DNA of 64,000 nt from Natronoglycomyces albus (GCF_016925535.1 NZ_CP070496.1:2852001-2916000); one strand, 5' to 3'; shown: positions 1-11,309, counted from the stretch's first letter. Notes: generated from the letters alone by a model not told the origin. Program-made: numbers and translations.

Positions 1-189
1 GTCCATGGTGGCCGCGCCATCATGCACTTCACCGATCTTGTGAGAGATACCGGTGTAGAACAGGATGCGCTCAGTGGTGGTCGTCTTACCAGCATCAATG
101 TGGGCCATGATGCCAATGTTGCGAACATTGGCCAGTTTGGCGTTTGCCTTTGACACGGTTGCCTTCTTCTGGTCGGTAAGGGTCGCCAC
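1..189 (-). CDS. fusA: Elongation factor G, N-terminal part (truncated by window edge)
   Basis: This is the ribosomal translocase GTPase. Only the first 63 codons are in the window, running off base 1. The translation contains the G1 P-loop [13 protein letters not shown] (residues 29-41) and then the switch region [22 protein letters not shown], which is diagnostic of EF-G. The GTG start shares one base with the TAG stop of rpsG (TAGTG), so translation is probably coupled. No good Shine-Dalgarno sequence precedes it. It is the last gene seen of the rpsL-rpsG-fusA (str) operon. Confidence 0.95.
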   Translation of the reverse strand, partial: MATLTDQKKATVSKANAKLANVRNIGIMAHIDAGKTTTTERILFYTGISHKIGEVHDGAATMD

Positions 190-659
190 TACCAACGGTA
201 GTGAGCGAACGCCTTGTTGGAGTCGGCCATCTTGTGGGTGTCTTCGCGGCGCTTGACAGCGGCCCCGAGACCATTGGATGCATCGAGGATTTCGTTCTGG
301 AGACGCTCGACCATGGTCTTCTCACGACGATCGCGCGAGTATCCGACCAGCCAGCGCAGGCCCAAGGTGGTGGCGCGCTGCGGCCGGACATCGACCGGAA
401 CCTGGTAGGTAGCGCCACCGACGCGGCGGCTACGAACCTCGAGGGTCGGTTTGACGTTGTCCAGGGCGCGCTTCAAGGTGATCACCGGATCGGTGTCCGT
501 CTTCGCCCGGCAGCCTTCCAGGGCGTCGTAGACGATGCGCTCGGCCAGACGGCGTTTGCCGCGGAGCAGCACCTTGTTGATCAGTTGGGTGACCAGCACC
601 GAGTTGTGCACCGGGTCGGCGGTTAGAGGCCGACGCGGAGCAGGGCCTTTACGCGGCAT
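189..659 (-). CDS. rpsG: 30S ribosomal protein S7
   Basis: Primary 16S rRNA-binding protein that nucleates assembly of the 30S head. At 156 aa it has the normal family length. It begins [12 protein letters not shown] and carries the expected internal block [13 protein letters not shown] and the C-terminal tail AFAHYRW. It lies 3 bases downstream of rpsL, and its TAG stop overlaps the fusA GTG, giving the classical str operon order. Confidence 0.98.
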   Translation of the reverse strand: MPRKGPAPRRPLTADPVHNSVLVTQLINKVLLRGKRRLAERIVYDALEGCRAKTDTDPVITLKRALDNVKPTLEVRSRRVGGATYQVPVDVRPQRATTLGLRWLVGYSRDRREKTMVERLQNEILDASNGLGAAVKRREDTHKMADSNKAFAHYRW

Positions 660-662
660 ATC

Positions 663-1034
663 TTATTTCTCCTTCTTCGCGCCGTAGCGGCTGCGCGCCT
701 GTTTGCGGTCGCGGACGCCCTGGGTGTCGAGGGTTCCACGGATGATCTTGTAGCGGACACCAGGCAGGTCGCGAACACGGCCACCGCGCACCAGCACGAT
801 GGAGTGTTCCTGCAGGTTGTGTCCTACGCCAGGAATGTAGGCAGTGACTTCGACACCGCTCATAAGCCGAACACGGGCGACTTTGCGCATCGCGGAGTTC
901 GGCTTCTTGGGCGTGGTGGTGTACACGCGGGTGCACACACCGCGCCGCTGCGGGCTGCCCTTCAGCGCCGGCGTTTTATTTTTGCTGATCTTGGCCTTGC
1001 GGCCCTTACGGACCAGCTGCTGAATTGTTGGCAC
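663..1034 (-). CDS. rpsL: 30S ribosomal protein S12 (Arg at position 88)
   Basis: Decoding-centre protein of the 30S subunit, 123 aa. I chose the GTG at 1034 because it gives the family start [12 protein letters not shown] and follows the purine-rich GGGAG by 12 bases. A longer in-frame reading to 1061 adds residues absent from the family. Lys43 in PKKPNS is intact, but the second streptomycin-related loop reads [13 protein letters not shown], so residue 88 is Arg (codon at 771-773) instead of the usual Lys. Lys88-to-Arg is a well-known streptomycin-resistance change in mycobacteria. First gene of the str operon. Confidence 0.97.
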   Translation of the reverse strand: MPTIQQLVRKGRKAKISKNKTPALKGSPQRRGVCTRVYTTTPKKPNSAMRKVARVRLMSGVEVTAYIPGVGHNLQEHSIVLVRGGRVRDLPGVRYKIIRGTLDTQGVRDRKQARSRYGAKKEK

Positions 1035-1050
1035 CGGGTCTCTCACTCCC

Positions 1051-1072
1051 TTCGGCCCCACAGGGGGCCGAA
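1051..1072 (-). promoter_or_regulatory. Leader hairpin just upstream of rpsL
   Basis: A perfect 9-bp inverted repeat (TTCGGCCCC / GGGGCCGAA, 4-base loop) ends 17 bases before the rpsL start. It has no T-run, so it is more likely a leader structure or attenuator than a terminator. A role in autoregulation of the str operon is inference. Confidence 0.4.
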
Positions 1073-1722
1073 ACTGCTCTTGCGTGACTGTGGAACTTCT
1101 TCAGGGCTCACTCAGGCGCATTCGACTGAATGTTGTGACCCCTCGCAGCTCCATGGCTGTTTTGTCACCTCTGTGTGAGGTGAGGTCAGGTGGCGTCGTG
1201 TGGCAAAGTTCTCCGCTCCCCGCACTCGGGCGTGTCGAACCAATCTGAGCCCCAGCGGGCGCGTTGGATCTCTTGGCGCAACCAGCTCGTAAGGTCGAAG
1301 CCTTGGCCGGTCTTGCGAGGCGCATTGCGTGCCGGTGACGCCTGGCGAAGTGGGCCCCGAGTTGTCCGCGAGGACGGTCGGGGGCTCGCTGCCATACGGG
1401 CACGCACACCTGACCCAGACATAGTCTGGGCGCAAGGGAGAAGCCTACCTACACTACCGAACGGCATGAACGCCGACCCACCAGCCACGACCTGCCGTGT
1501 TAGGCATCACCGGTCGGGGCTCGACATCTTTGTTCTCTTTGGTTCTACGAGTGCGGTAGACACACCATTCGTAAGGATACCGTCTGCGCCAATACCACAG
1601 ACAAGCAGGGGTCGGAGGCAAAATCTCACGCCACAGCCACACCATCGCCGCAGCTATGTGCGCGCTGAGACCCGCCCGCCTTTGGCGCCGGGAACACCGC
1701 GACAGGCCAGGGCTGATGGCCG
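1073..1722. other. Intergenic region, str operon leader/promoter zone
   Basis: About 650 bases between rpsL and the small membrane-protein gene. Open frames exist on both strands but none has a ribosome-binding site or a recognisable protein. The str operon promoter should lie here on the minus strand, but I could not identify a convincing -35/-10 pair. Confidence 0.4.
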
Positions 1723-2085
1723 CTACACGGTATTGCCATCGAATTGCGGCTGCCCAGCGCCACTAGCCAGGGAAATCACCCATATGAGCAGTCCGATGAC
1801 CAGCACGGTCGCGGCCAGCCCCAGGGCAGTCCAGGCAAGAGCACGGATGCGGCGCAGCTTGGCCGCCCCCAACAGCCAGCCATCGGAGTCGCGGATATCA
1901 CGCTCTGCCTGCCGGGCCAAAACCAGTGCAAACGAGGCGGGAATCGCTCCCCCGACGAAAGGAGCCAGGCACAGCCCAACCCCAGCGAGGACAAACGCCG
2001 CGATCACCTTTGAAGACGGTACCGGGTCCGGGTCCACCGGATGGCGCTGCGACGTGGCGTGGATGCCGCTGTGGCTATACGTCAC
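1723..2085 (-). CDS. Small DUF4190-like membrane protein
   Basis: A 120-aa protein of unknown function. Residues about 20-55 (KVIAAFVLAGVGL through ALVLA) and 80-105 are hydrophobic, predicting two membrane segments separated by a charged stretch (RQAERDIRDSDG). This matches the DUF4190 layout of small actinobacterial membrane proteins. The GTG start at 2085 was chosen because GGGGAGGG lies at the right distance upstream. Longer readings to 2205 would run through the rpoC terminator. It sits between the rpoC terminator and the str operon and is probably transcribed on its own. The family call is from pattern only. Confidence 0.65.
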   Translation of the reverse strand: MTYSHSGIHATSQRHPVDPDPVPSSKVIAAFVLAGVGLCLAPFVGGAIPASFALVLARQAERDIRDSDGWLLGAAKLRRIRALAWTALGLAATVLVIGLLIWVISLASGAGQPQFDGNTV

Positions 2086-2173
2086 TGGGCTTTCCCTCCC
2101 CTGGGCTCTCATAGACAACACAGTATCGCCTCTGAATGAGGCCGAAAGAGGTCGGTGAGCATGCCATAAACAA

Positions 2174-2205
2174 GTGGGGCCCCTTCCTGTCGGAAGGTGC
2201 CCCAC
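2174..2205 (-). terminator. Hairpin terminator of rpoBC
   Basis: GTGGGGC / GCCCCAC plus an inner CCTTCC / GGAAGG, with one mismatch and a 4-base loop, lies about 150 bases downstream of the rpoC stop. On the minus strand it is followed by TTGTTTATGG. Confidence 0.75.
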
Positions 2206-2351
2206 CTCATGTTCGCTTTAGATGGCCGATAGCGACCTCAACGTCAACCCATTCACCTGCGATGAACGTGTCTTGCTAAGACGCATACGCCAACGTGAGC
2301 CTCAGACGCGATGCGGCGGGGAGACTATCCCCGGTAACGCGCCTAGCCGAT

Positions 2352-5300
2352 CTAGTACTCGTACTCTTCCAGCGGAACTGCCCCACCGGTACCGAACCCG
2401 AACGTCGGAGTCGTGTCCTCGTAACCACCCAGGCTGTATACCGCTGCCTTGGCCTCCTCGGTGGGCTCGACCGACACGTTGCGGTACTTGGAAATACCAG
2501 TACCGGCCGGGATGAGCTTACCGATGATGACGTTCTCCTTGAGACCAATCAGCGAGTCGGACTTAGCCGAGATAGCAGCCTCGGTCAGCACGCGAGTGGT
2601 CTCCTGGAACGATGCCGCCGACAGCCACGACTCGGTGGCCAGCGAAGCCTTGGTGATACCCATCAGCTGCGGGCGGCCGGAGGCCGGCTCGCCGCCAGTG
2701 GCAACGATGTTGCGGTTGGACTCTTCGAAGTCCAAGCGGTCCACCAACGAACCGGGCAGGAACTCCGTGGTTCCCGAGTCGATGATCGTGATGCGCTTGA
2801 GCATCTGCCGCACCACAACCTCGATGTGCTTGTCGTGAATCATCACGCCCTGCGAGCGATACACTTCCTGGACTTCGCCCACCAAGTGTCGTTGCACCTG
2901 GCGCGGGCCCAGCACGCGCAGCAGCTCGTGAGGGTCGATAGTTCCCTCGACCAGCTTCTCACCAACCTCGACATGGTCGCCGTCGGCAATACGCAGACGC
3001 AGACGACGCGGAACCTTGTCCACGACAACCTCTTCGGAGCCGTCGTCCGGAGTAAGAACGATCTTGCGGCTCTTCTCGGCGTCCTCGATGCGAACCGTTC
3101 CGGAGGCCTCCGCGATCGGGGCCTTACCCTTCGGTACCCGCGCTTCGAAGACTTCCTGCACACGAGGCAGACCCTGCGTGATGTCGTCCCCGGCCACACC
3201 ACCGGTGTGGAAGGTACGCATCGTCAGCTGGGTACCGGGCTCACCAATCGACTGAGCGGCGATAATACCGACCGCTTCACCAATGTCAACCTTGGTTCCC
3301 GTCGCCATCGAGCGGCCGTAGCAAGCCACACACAGGCCCAAGCGGGACTCACAGGTGAGCACGCTGCGCACCCGCACTTCGGAGACGCCCGCGTCGATGA
3401 GTCGCTGCACGTTGTCCGGGCCCAAGTCGGCTCCGGCCGCCAGCAGCAGCTCGCCCTTCTCGTCCTCCACGTCGGTGGCGAGAGTACGGGCGTATACGCC
3501 CGTCTCCAGCTCATCGTGACCGATGAACTTGCCGTCGACCTCCATGGAGATCGGCAGACGGATGGCGCGGTCGGTCTCACAATCGGGCTCGCGGATGATG
3601 ACGTCCTGGCTAACGTCCACCAGACGACGGGTCAGGTAACCGGAGTCAGCCGTTCGCAGAGCAGTGTCGGCCAGACCCTTACGCGAACCGTGCGTAGAGA
3701 TGAAGTACTCCAGCACCGTCAACCCCTCGCGCAGCGAAGACTTGATCGGGCGCGGGATGATCTCACCGTTGGGGTTGGCCACCAGACCACGCATACCGGC
3801 GATCTGACGCAGCTGCAGCATGTTACCGCGAGCACCCGAGTTGATCATCTGCCACAGAGAGTTCTCCATCGGCAGTGTCTGCTCCAGGTCACCCATGACC
3901 TCGGTCGTGGCCTTGGTCCACAGTTCGGTCAGCTCGCCCCGACGCTCTTCGAGCGTCATCAGACCACGCTGGTACTGCTTCTCGATACGGGCCGCGTCGG
4001 CCTCGTAACGTCCAAGAATCTCCTGCTTGTTGGCCGGAGGCACGATGTCTTCGATGCCGATGGTCACGCCCGACCAGCCGGCCCACTTGAACCCGTAGTC
4101 CTTCAGCGCGTCCAGGCAAGCGCCCAGCTGCACCTTCGAGTAACGCTCCGAGAGGTCGTTGACGATCTCGGAGAGCTGGCCCTTGCGAACCTCGAAGTTG
4201 ATGAAACGGTAGGTCGGCGGAAGCGTCTCGTTGAAGATGACCCGGCCCAACGTGGTCTCCACGGTGAGCGCGTCACCCTCGGTCCAGTCCTCCGGCGGAG
4301 TCCACGGGGCGACCCCAGGGCCATTGTCCACGTGCACCACGCTGTCGACCCGGATGCGAATCGGGCTTTGCAGATCCAACTCACCACGGTCGAAGGCCAT
4401 GCGGGCTTCACCATCGTCGACGAAGGAGCGACCCTCACCGACCAGCCCATGACGCATGTGCGTCAAGTGGTACAGACCGATGATCATGTCCTGCGAAGGC
4501 AGGGTCACCGGCTTACCATCCGAGGGCTTCAAAATGTTGTTGCTGGAGAGCATCAGAATGCGTGCTTCAGCCTGAGCTTCGGCGGACAGCGGCACGTGCA
4601 CGGCCATCTGGTCACCGTCGAAGTCGGCGTTGAAAGCGGCACACACCAGCGGGTGGATCTGGATGGCCTTACCCTCGACCAGCTGCGGCTCGAACGCCTG
4701 GATACCCAGACGGTGCAGAGTAGGCGCACGGTTGAGCAGCACCGGGTGTTCGGTGATGACCTCTTCGAGCACATCCCACACGACCGGGCGCGAACGCTCG
4801 ACCATCCGCTTGGCGGACTTGATGTTCTGAGCGTGGTTAAGGTCAACCAGACGCTTCATGACAAAGGGCTTGAACAGCTCCAGGGCCATCTGCTTAGGCA
4901 GACCACACTGGTGCAGTTTCAGCTTCGGACCGACCACGATGACCGAACGGCCCGAGTAGTCGACACGCTTACCAAGCAGGTTCTGACGGAAACGACCCTG
5001 CTTACCCTTCAACATGTCCGACAGCGACTTCAACGGACGGTTACCCGGTCCAGTCACCGGACGTCCACGACGACCGTTGTCGAACAGGGCGTCGACCGAT
5101 TCTTGCAACATCCGCTTTTCGTTGGCGACGATGATCTCAGGCGCGCCCAAGTCGATAAGTCGCTTCAGACGGTTGTTGCGGTTGATAACACGGCGATACA
5201 GGTCGTTGAGGTCCGAAGTGGCAAAACGGCCACCGTCGAGCTGCACCATCGGGCGCAGCTCCGGCGGAATAACCGGAACGCAGTCGAGCACCATGCCATT

Positions 5301-6227
5301 GGGCGAGTTGCCCGTGGCCTGGAACGCGGCGACCACCTTGAGGCGCTTGAGCGCCCGCAGCTTCTTCTGGCCCTTGCCCGTGGCAATGACGTGGCGCAGT
5401 TCGTGAGCTTCAGCGGTCAGGTCCAGCGTGTCAAGCAGCGTCTGGATGGCCTCGGCGCCCATACCGCCCTCAAAGTACTCGCCGAAGCGGGTACGCAGCT
5501 CGCGATAGAGCATTTCGTCACCGACGAGCTGACGGGGGTGCAGCTTGCGGAAGGTGTCCATGACCTCGTCAAGGCGGTCGATCTCCCGCTGTGCCTTGTC
5601 GCGGATCTGGCGCATCTCCCGCTCGCCGCCCTCTTTGACCTTGCGGCGAACGTCGGCGCGAGCGCCTTCGTCCTCCAGCTGAACCATGTCGGCCTCAAGC
5701 TTGGAAGCGCGCTCCTCGATAGCCATGTCGCGCTGCTGCTCTAGCTGGCGCTTCTCGGCCACGATCTCATTTTCCAACGTGGGCAGTTCGCGAGTGCGAG
5801 CCTCATCGTCCACGGCGGTGATGACATAGGAGGCGAAGTAAATGACCTTCTCAAGGTCCTTCGGGGCCAAGTCCAACAGGTAGCCCAGGCGCGAGGGCAC
5901 GCCCTTGAAGTACCAAATGTGGGTGACCGGAGCGGCTAGCTCAATGTGGCCCATCCGCTCACGACGCACCTTGGAACGCGTGACCTCCACGCCACAGCGT
6001 TCACAAATGATGCCCTTGAAGCGAATACGCTTGTACTTACCGCAGTAGCATTCCCAGTCACGGGTGGGGCCGAAGATCTTTTCGCAGAACAGACCATCCT
6101 TTTCCGGCTTCAGCGTCCGGTAGTTGATGGTTTCGGGCTTCTTGACCTCACCGTGCGACCATTGCCGAATGTGCTCGGCCGTGGCCAGACCGATTTTTAG
6201 CTCGTCGAAGAAGTTGACGTCGAGCAA
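2352..6227 (-). CDS. rpoC: RNA polymerase beta' subunit
   Basis: Catalytic subunit of RNA polymerase, 1291 aa, normal for actinobacteria. The first zinc site is Cys60, Cys62, Cys75 and Cys78. The magnesium-binding motif NADFDGD has its aspartates at 535, 537 and 539. A second zinc site includes Cys959, Cys966 and Cys969. The start is a TTG ([10 protein letters not shown]) with GGGG seven bases upstream. An ATG five bases further up is out of frame. It follows rpoB by about 107 bases containing two short hairpins, and ends in TAG. Confidence 0.98.
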   Translation of the reverse strand: MLDVNFFDELKIGLATAEHIRQWSHGEVKKPETINYRTLKPEKDGLFCEKIFGPTRDWECYCGKYKRIRFKGIICERCGVEVTRSKVRRERMGHIELAAPVTHIWYFKGVPSRLGYLLDLAPKDLEKVIYFASYVITAVDDEARTRELPTLENEIVAEKRQLEQQRDMAIEERASKLEADMVQLEDEGARADVRRKVKEGGEREMRQIRDKAQREIDRLDEVMDTFRKLHPRQLVGDEMLYRELRTRFGEYFEGGMGAEAIQTLLDTLDLTAEAHELRHVIATGKGQKKLRALKRLKVVAAFQATGNSPNGMVLDCVPVIPPELRPMVQLDGGRFATSDLNDLYRRVINRNNRLKRLIDLGAPEIIVANEKRMLQESVDALFDNGRRGRPVTGPGNRPLKSLSDMLKGKQGRFRQNLLGKRVDYSGRSVIVVGPKLKLHQCGLPKQMALELFKPFVMKRLVDLNHAQNIKSAKRMVERSRPVVWDVLEEVITEHPVLLNRAPTLHRLGIQAFEPQLVEGKAIQIHPLVCAAFNADFDGDQMAVHVPLSAEAQAEARILMLSSNNILKPSDGKPVTLPSQDMIIGLYHLTHMRHGLVGEGRSFVDDGEARMAFDRGELDLQSPIRIRVDSVVHVDNGPGVAPWTPPEDWTEGDALTVETTLGRVIFNETLPPTYRFINFEVRKGQLSEIVNDLSERYSKVQLGACLDALKDYGFKWAGWSGVTIGIEDIVPPANKQEILGRYEADAARIEKQYQRGLMTLEERRGELTELWTKATTEVMGDLEQTLPMENSLWQMINSGARGNMLQLRQIAGMRGLVANPNGEIIPRPIKSSLREGLTVLEYFISTHGSRKGLADTALRTADSGYLTRRLVDVSQDVIIREPDCETDRAIRLPISMEVDGKFIGHDELETGVYARTLATDVEDEKGELLLAAGADLGPDNVQRLIDAGVSEVRVRSVLTCESRLGLCVACYGRSMATGTKVDIGEAVGIIAAQSIGEPGTQLTMRTFHTGGVAGDDITQGLPRVQEVFEARVPKGKAPIAEASGTVRIEDAEKSRKIVLTPDDGSEEVVVDKVPRRLRLRIADGDHVEVGEKLVEGTIDPHELLRVLGPRQVQRHLVGEVQEVYRSQGVMIHDKHIEVVVRQMLKRITIIDSGTTEFLPGSLVDRLDFEESNRNIVATGGEPASGRPQLMGITKASLATESWLSAASFQETTRVLTEAAISAKSDSLIGLKENVIIGKLIPAGTGISKYRNVSVEPTEEAKAAVYSLGGYEDTTPTFGFGTGGAVPLEEYEY

Positions 6228-6334
6228 CTCATTTCCCCTTGCGTAATAGAGCCTTTCTCGGGCTCTTAAAAGCCTGTGTTACCGATTTTGAGGATGGTGG
6301 GACGAGCCTTGACCCGCCCCACCACTGAACTCGC

Positions 6335-9300
6335 TTAAGCTCCTTCGAGATCGACGCTGGAGGGTTCATCCCTCGACAGGTCGATGCCGAGCTCTTCGGC
6401 TGCACGGAATACTTCGTCGTCGGTTTCGGTCAGCTGTACCGACTTACCGTCGGAGGACAAAACCTCGACATTGAGGCACAGCGACTGCAGTTCCTTCAAC
6501 AGCACCTTGAACGACTCAGGGATACCGGGTTCGGGAACGTTCTCGCCCTTCACAACCGCTTCGTAGACCTTGACGCGGCCGACCACGTCGTCGGACTTGA
6601 TGGTCAACAGCTCCTGTAGCGCGTAAGCCGCGCCATAGGCCTGCATGGCCCAACATTCCATTTCTCCGAAACGCTGCCCACCGAACTGAGCCTTACCGCC
6701 CAGCGGCTGCTGGGTGATCATGGAGTACGGACCGGTGGACCGGGCGTGAATCTTGTCGTCAACCATGTGGTTGAGCTTCAAGATGTACATGTAACCCACA
6801 CTGATCGGGCTGGGGAACGGCTCCCCGGTACGGCCGTCGAACAACTTGGCCTTACCAGAGCGTCCCACCATGCGCTCACCATCGCGGTTGGGCAGAGTGC
6901 TTTCCAGCAGACCCTGCACCTCGTCGGGGTTGGACCCGTCGAAGATCGGCGTGGCGACCTTGGTGCCCGGTTCGCTGGTGTCGGCGTCAATGTCCTTAAG
7001 AGCCTGCTGCCACTGCTCGTCGAAATTCTCGACCTTCCACCCGGCTTTGGCGGCCCACCCAAGGTGGACTTCCAGTACCTGACCGATGTTCATACGGCCA
7101 GGCACACCCAGCGGGTTGAGGATGATGTCGACGGGAGTGCCGTCCGAGAGGAACGGCATGTCCTCGGCTGGGACGATCTTGGAGATAACACCCTTGTTGC
7201 CGTGACGTCCGGCCAGCTTGTCGCCATCGGAGATCTTGCGCTTCTGGGCGATGTAGACGCGCACCATCTCGTTGACACCGGGGGACAGTTCATCGCCGTC
7301 CTCACGGTTGAAGGTGCGCACTCCGATGACCGTTCCCGACTCGCCGTGCGGCACCTTCAAAGAGGTGTCGCGCACTTCGCGGGCCTTCTCACCGAAGATC
7401 GCACGCAGGAGTCGTTCCTCCGGCGTCAGTTCGGTCTCACCCTTGGGCGTGACCTTACCGACCAAAATGTCACCGTCTTGGACCTCGGCACCGATACGGA
7501 TGATGCCGCGCTCGTCCAAGTCCGACAGCATTTCCTCGCCGACGTTGGGGATATCGCGGGTGATCTCCTCGGGCCCCAGCTTGGTGTCACGGGCATCGAC
7601 CTCGTGCTCATCGATGTGAATCGAGGTGAGCACGTCATCTTCGACCAGACGGTTGGACAAGATGATGGCGTCTTCAAAGTTCTGACCCTCCCAGGCCATG
7701 AACGCCACCAACAGGTTCTTACCCAGCGCCATTTCACCGTTGTCGGTACAAGGACCGTCGGCGATCTGCTGACCGGCCTCGACCCTCTCCCCCTCGGTGA
7801 CCAATGGGATCTGGTTAATACAGGTACCGGCGTTGGAACGGCGGAACTTGTGCAGCAGGTAGGTACGGCGGTATCCGTCGTCCTGGTGGATCGTGATGTA
7901 GTCGGCCGAGGAGTCCTCGACGACACCGCTGGCTTCGGCGATAACGACATCGCCGGCGTCGATGGCGGCACGGTACTCCATGCCGGTTCCCACCAACGGC
8001 GAGTCCGTCTTGATCAACGGCACGGCCTGACGCTGCATGTTGGCGCCCATGAGCGCACGGTTGGCGTCATCGTGCTCCAAGAACGGCACCATCGCGGTGG
8101 CCACGGAGTTCATCTGCCGCGGCGAGACGTCCATGTAGTCGACCTCAGCCTGAGCGACCAGTTCGAACTCTCCACCCCGACGACGACACAGCACCTCGTC
8201 CTCGGCCAGCGAGCCGTCAGGATTGAGCTTCGTGTTCGCCTGGGCGATGATGAGGCGGTCCTCTTCATCGGCGGTCAGATAGTCCACGTGGTCGGTCGCG
8301 ACGCCGTCAACGATCTTGCGGTAAGGCGTCTCGATAAACCCGAACGGGTTCACGCGGGCATACGTCGACATGGTGCCGATCAGTCCGATGTTCGGACCTT
8401 CCGGCGTCTCGATCGGGCACATACGTCCATAGTGAGACGGGTGCACGTCTCGCACGTCCATGCCAGCGCGGTCACGGGCCAGACCACCGGGTCCCAGCGC
8501 CGAGAGTCGCCGACGGTGGGTCAGACCGGCGATCGGGTTGACCTGGTCCATGAACTGCGACAGCTGGCTGGTTCCGAAGAACTCGCGGATCGCGGCCACG
8601 ACCGGGCGGATGTTGATCAGCGTCTGCGGAGTGATCGCCTCCACGTCCTGGGTCGTCATGCGCTCGCGCACGACGCGCTCCATACGCGAAAGACCGACCC
8701 GGATCTGGTTTTGAATCAGCTCGCCAACGGTGCGCAGACGACGGTTACCGAAGTGGTCGATGTCGTCGGCGTCGTATCCGGACTCGCCCGCGTGCAGGCG
8801 CAGCATGTACTCGATGGTCGAGGCCAGGTCGGCTTCGGTGAGTACTCCGGTGGAGATGGGCAGTTCAAGCTCAAACTTCTTGTTGACCTTGTAACGACCC
8901 ACTTTGGCCAAGTCGTAGCGCTTCGGGTTGAAGAACAGGTTGTCCAGCAGCGTCTGGGCGTTGTCCTTCGTCGGCGGCTCACCTGGGCGCAGCTTGCGAT
9001 AGATGTCCAGCAGCGCCTCGTCTTGGGCGTTGATGGAGTCCTTTTCCAGCGTGGCCATCATGAGTTCGGACCAGCCGAACTTTTCGCGGATCTGGTCGGC
9101 GGTCCAGCCGATGGCTTTGAGCAGGACGGTGACGGCCTGGCGACGCTTACGGTCGATGCGGACACCGACAGTTTCACGCTTGTCGATGTCCAGTTCCAGC
9201 CAGGCACCGCGACCGGGAATGACCTTGACCGAGGTCAAGTCACGGTCGGAGGTCTTGTCCGGCTGCTTGTCGAAATATACGCCGGGGGACCGGACGAGCT

Positions 9301-9766
9301 GGCTGACCACGACTCGCTCGGTTCCATTGATAATGAAGGTTCCCTTGGGCGTCATCATGGGGAAATCACCCATGAAGACCGTCTGGCTCTTGATCTCGCC
9401 CGTGGTGTGGTTGATGAATTCGGCCGTAACGAACAACGGCGCGCAATAAGTGAGGTCCTTCTCGCGGCACTCCTCGATGGGAGCCTTGACCTCGTCGAAG
9501 CGAGGGTTGGAGAAGGACAGGGACATCGTGCCCGAGAAGTCTTCAATCGGGCTGATCTCTTCTAGGATCTCGTCCAGACCACATTTGGCGTCGTCGCCGG
9601 CTGACTGCCGGTAAGCGTCGTTTCCGATGAGCCAGTCGAACGAACTGGTCTGTAGCGCCAGTAGGTCCGGGACTTCCAGTTGCTCATCGATCCTGCCGAA
9701 TGACAGACGGCGAGGTGCGTGCTTGCTTTTGCTGAAGCTGGTCTTGCCAGTGCGGGAAGCTGCCAA
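6335..9766 (-). CDS. rpoB: RNA polymerase beta subunit (altered rifamycin pocket)
   Basis: Beta subunit of RNA polymerase, 1143 aa, with all main blocks recognisable, including SALGPGGL and [16 protein letters not shown]. The start is a TTG with GGAAGGA upstream. The rifamycin-resistance region reads [18 protein letters not shown]: local Asp407, His417 and Ser422 (E. coli 516, 526, 531) are normal, but the residue equivalent to Asn518 is Val409 and that equivalent to Ser522 is Ala413. It is the housekeeping copy, next to rpoC. The 5' untranslated region appears long (about 470 nt). Confidence 0.98.
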   Translation of the reverse strand: MAASRTGKTSFSKSKHAPRRLSFGRIDEQLEVPDLLALQTSSFDWLIGNDAYRQSAGDDAKCGLDEILEEISPIEDFSGTMSLSFSNPRFDEVKAPIEECREKDLTYCAPLFVTAEFINHTTGEIKSQTVFMGDFPMMTPKGTFIINGTERVVVSQLVRSPGVYFDKQPDKTSDRDLTSVKVIPGRGAWLELDIDKRETVGVRIDRKRRQAVTVLLKAIGWTADQIREKFGWSELMMATLEKDSINAQDEALLDIYRKLRPGEPPTKDNAQTLLDNLFFNPKRYDLAKVGRYKVNKKFELELPISTGVLTEADLASTIEYMLRLHAGESGYDADDIDHFGNRRLRTVGELIQNQIRVGLSRMERVVRERMTTQDVEAITPQTLINIRPVVAAIREFFGTSQLSQFMDQVNPIAGLTHRRRLSALGPGGLARDRAGMDVRDVHPSHYGRMCPIETPEGPNIGLIGTMSTYARVNPFGFIETPYRKIVDGVATDHVDYLTADEEDRLIIAQANTKLNPDGSLAEDEVLCRRRGGEFELVAQAEVDYMDVSPRQMNSVATAMVPFLEHDDANRALMGANMQRQAVPLIKTDSPLVGTGMEYRAAIDAGDVVIAEASGVVEDSSADYITIHQDDGYRRTYLLHKFRRSNAGTCINQIPLVTEGERVEAGQQIADGPCTDNGEMALGKNLLVAFMAWEGQNFEDAIILSNRLVEDDVLTSIHIDEHEVDARDTKLGPEEITRDIPNVGEEMLSDLDERGIIRIGAEVQDGDILVGKVTPKGETELTPEERLLRAIFGEKAREVRDTSLKVPHGESGTVIGVRTFNREDGDELSPGVNEMVRVYIAQKRKISDGDKLAGRHGNKGVISKIVPAEDMPFLSDGTPVDIILNPLGVPGRMNIGQVLEVHLGWAAKAGWKVENFDEQWQQALKDIDADTSEPGTKVATPIFDGSNPDEVQGLLESTLPNRDGERMVGRSGKAKLFDGRTGEPFPSPISVGYMYILKLNHMVDDKIHARSTGPYSMITQQPLGGKAQFGGQRFGEMECWAMQAYGAAYALQELLTIKSDDVVGRVKVYEAVVKGENVPEPGIPESFKVLLKELQSLCLNVEVLSSDGKSVQLTETDDEVFRAAEELGIDLSRDEPSSVDLEGA

Positions 9767-10236
9767 GATTCGTCCTTCCGAGGACCTGAGTGTGTATCGA
9801 CCGTCATTGCTACCTCATCGGTGACCATCACGTTGGTTGTTAACACCCAGGATTGATCATCTGCGGACACGGTTCCGGCCCCAGATTCGACACTCTGGAA
9901 TGAACCAGGTGGCGTATCCGTTGACCGAAGGTGTCCAGATGCCAAACCCGCCGTCGGGATTACGTTCGCACTTGCGCAGGCTCCCGGGGGGAACCCACCT
10001 GGTGACAAGAATGCCGGTCAGGTGCCAGTGCTGAATCCGTCGGGCCCGTCGTACGCAGACGATGCCGACAGTTGGAGTGCGGACACTTCCGACGCGAGCA
10101 TGAAGGAGAACCTGAAAAGACCCACCAATGATCAACGCCAAACCACGAGAACGATTTACTGTGGTGCGAAATGACCTGACAACCCTACTGTCAGACGCCT
10201 GTCGCCAACGACATGAAGGCGCGAGAAGGCAGCGCA
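9767..10236 (-). promoter_or_regulatory. Long untranslated leader of rpoB
   Basis: About 470 bases lie between the predicted transcription start and the rpoB TTG. No frame in it has a ribosome-binding site or a recognisable product. A second, weaker promoter-like pair on the minus strand (TTGTCA at 10177-10182 and TAAATC at 10153-10158, 18-base spacer) is inside it. The region may carry leader regulation. Confidence 0.4.
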
Positions 10237-10243
10237 ACTTAGC

Positions 10244-10272
10244 AGTCTATACGGCAGCTGACCGGATGTCAA
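10244..10272 (-). promoter_or_regulatory. Housekeeping-type promoter of rpoBC
   Basis: Minus-strand -35 TTGACA (10267-10272) and -10 TAGACT (10244-10249) with exactly 17 bases between, close to the primary sigma consensus of actinobacteria. The -35 overlaps the 10-bp palindrome GTCAATTGAC. Confidence 0.75.
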
Positions 10273-10301
10273 TTGACCCCCGGCGTCGTGGTGGCTAAAG
10301 C
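10273..10301 (+). promoter_or_regulatory. Possible divergent promoter back-to-back with the rpoB promoter
   Basis: Plus-strand TTGACC (10273-10278), a 17-base spacer, then TAAAGC (10296-10301). The -35 abuts the rpoB -35. The -10 lacks its final T, so strength is uncertain. Confidence 0.3.
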
Positions 10302-10307
10302 GGATGT

Positions 10308-10742
10308 GATCTCTGCCGCGCCCGTAGCTGCCTCGCCTTCCTTGGGTTCGTGTCAGCCAGTGGTGGGTTGCCTGGATCACGCGGTGGGTGCGTGATGACG
10401 CTCGCTGACAGTGTCGTACTTATCTTTCCCGCGGTTCGCCGCAGCTGTGAGGCATATCGCCCTCACGCGCGGTGAACCTGGTTGGTTACGCAAACAGTTT
10501 GCCTTGTTCGCAGTCACATCGTCAAGTGTCGCAGCGGCTTTGGACACCCCGGGGCTCACGAACGCTCACTCAACGTCAGGAATAGCAGCAGGACAGAGGC
10601 CGATTGGCGGCGAATGAGCAGCCCGGATTCTCTTCGGATAATTCTGGGCCGTTTGCCTCATGTGGGGTGATCTGGCGTAGAAGAAGAGGCGAATGCGCCA
10701 ACGCGGAGACATTTTTAGGGGGTGCCGGTTACCGGCACCCCC
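10308..10742 (+). ncRNA. Candidate non-coding transcript upstream of rpoB
   Basis: No convincing coding frame exists here, yet the stretch is bounded by a plus-strand promoter-like pair and a strong hairpin at 10718-10742. It lacks the conserved RNase P RNA segments, and I recognise no RNA family. This is a hypothesis from its borders only. Confidence 0.2.
10718..10742 (+). terminator. Strong hairpin, terminator-like
   Basis: GGGGGTGCCGG / CCGGCACCCCC, a perfect 11-bp stem with a TTA loop, followed on the plus strand by TTCTTCC. No protein-coding gene precedes it on either strand. Confidence 0.55.
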
Positions 10743-11309
10743 TTCTTCCATCGTCTCGGCGAGCAATCCCCTCCATAGCTCGCCGCCCACGACGGACATA
10801 ACCAGGCTCGTAGCGTGCCTGCCGACCGGCGCCTGTTGCTCCCCTAAGCAACGAGCGCCCCCCTTGGTCGGCGGTGGCACTCTCACGCGAGCCTTTGAGA
10901 AAAGTCCATCTGAGCGCAGTTTCGTGCGACCGGTTGCGTTCAGTTCTCTCGGTTCGTCGTTGCGAACTCAACGCACCGCGGCAGTGGTCAATCACCAGAG
11001 CCCTTGACCGTATCGCGGTTGTCAAGAGCTTCGCGTTGGTGCTTCGTTGCCCCAGCCACGTCCTGGAACTCATGCTCCACAACGCGATGGCGTGCTGAAG
11101 TCAACGACCCCGCGCGTATCGCGCTACAAAAATCTGACGCGCCGCAGCGGCAATCGGTTCCCTCGTGACGTGAACCAAATGGCTGTATCAGATAAACGAT
11201 CCCGGCTGAGGTAAGTTACGCCCCAGCGGCATGGGCCTTTAGTGACGCCCATCCCCTCCATAGTGGTGACCCACCGTGGCCTCGGGCAGGGGGGCCACAG
11301 CCCATAAAG
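10743..11309. other. Intergenic region with no recognised gene
   Basis: About 570 bases between the orphan hairpin and the lipoprotein terminator. Short frames on both strands lack start signals and recognisable sequence. I see no tRNA or known RNA. Confidence 0.4.

Noticed and set aside
1190-2158. A 322-codon plus-strand frame across the rpsL upstream region
   Set aside because: It overlaps the well-started DUF4190-like gene in antisense, and its sequence shows no domain or start signal.
2295-5744. A 1149-codon open frame on the plus strand opposite rpoC
   Set aside because: It is exactly antisense to rpoC, is rich in His, Arg, Gln and Leu as expected from reverse reading of GC-rich codons, and has no ribosome-binding site. 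A shadow.
6746-9565. A 939-codon open frame on the plus strand opposite rpoB
   Set aside because: Same reasoning: antisense to a certain gene, biased composition and no family resemblance.
10308-10742. RNase P RNA (rnpB) as identity of the candidate transcript
   Set aside because: The conserved RNase P core segments are absent and the ends do not pair.
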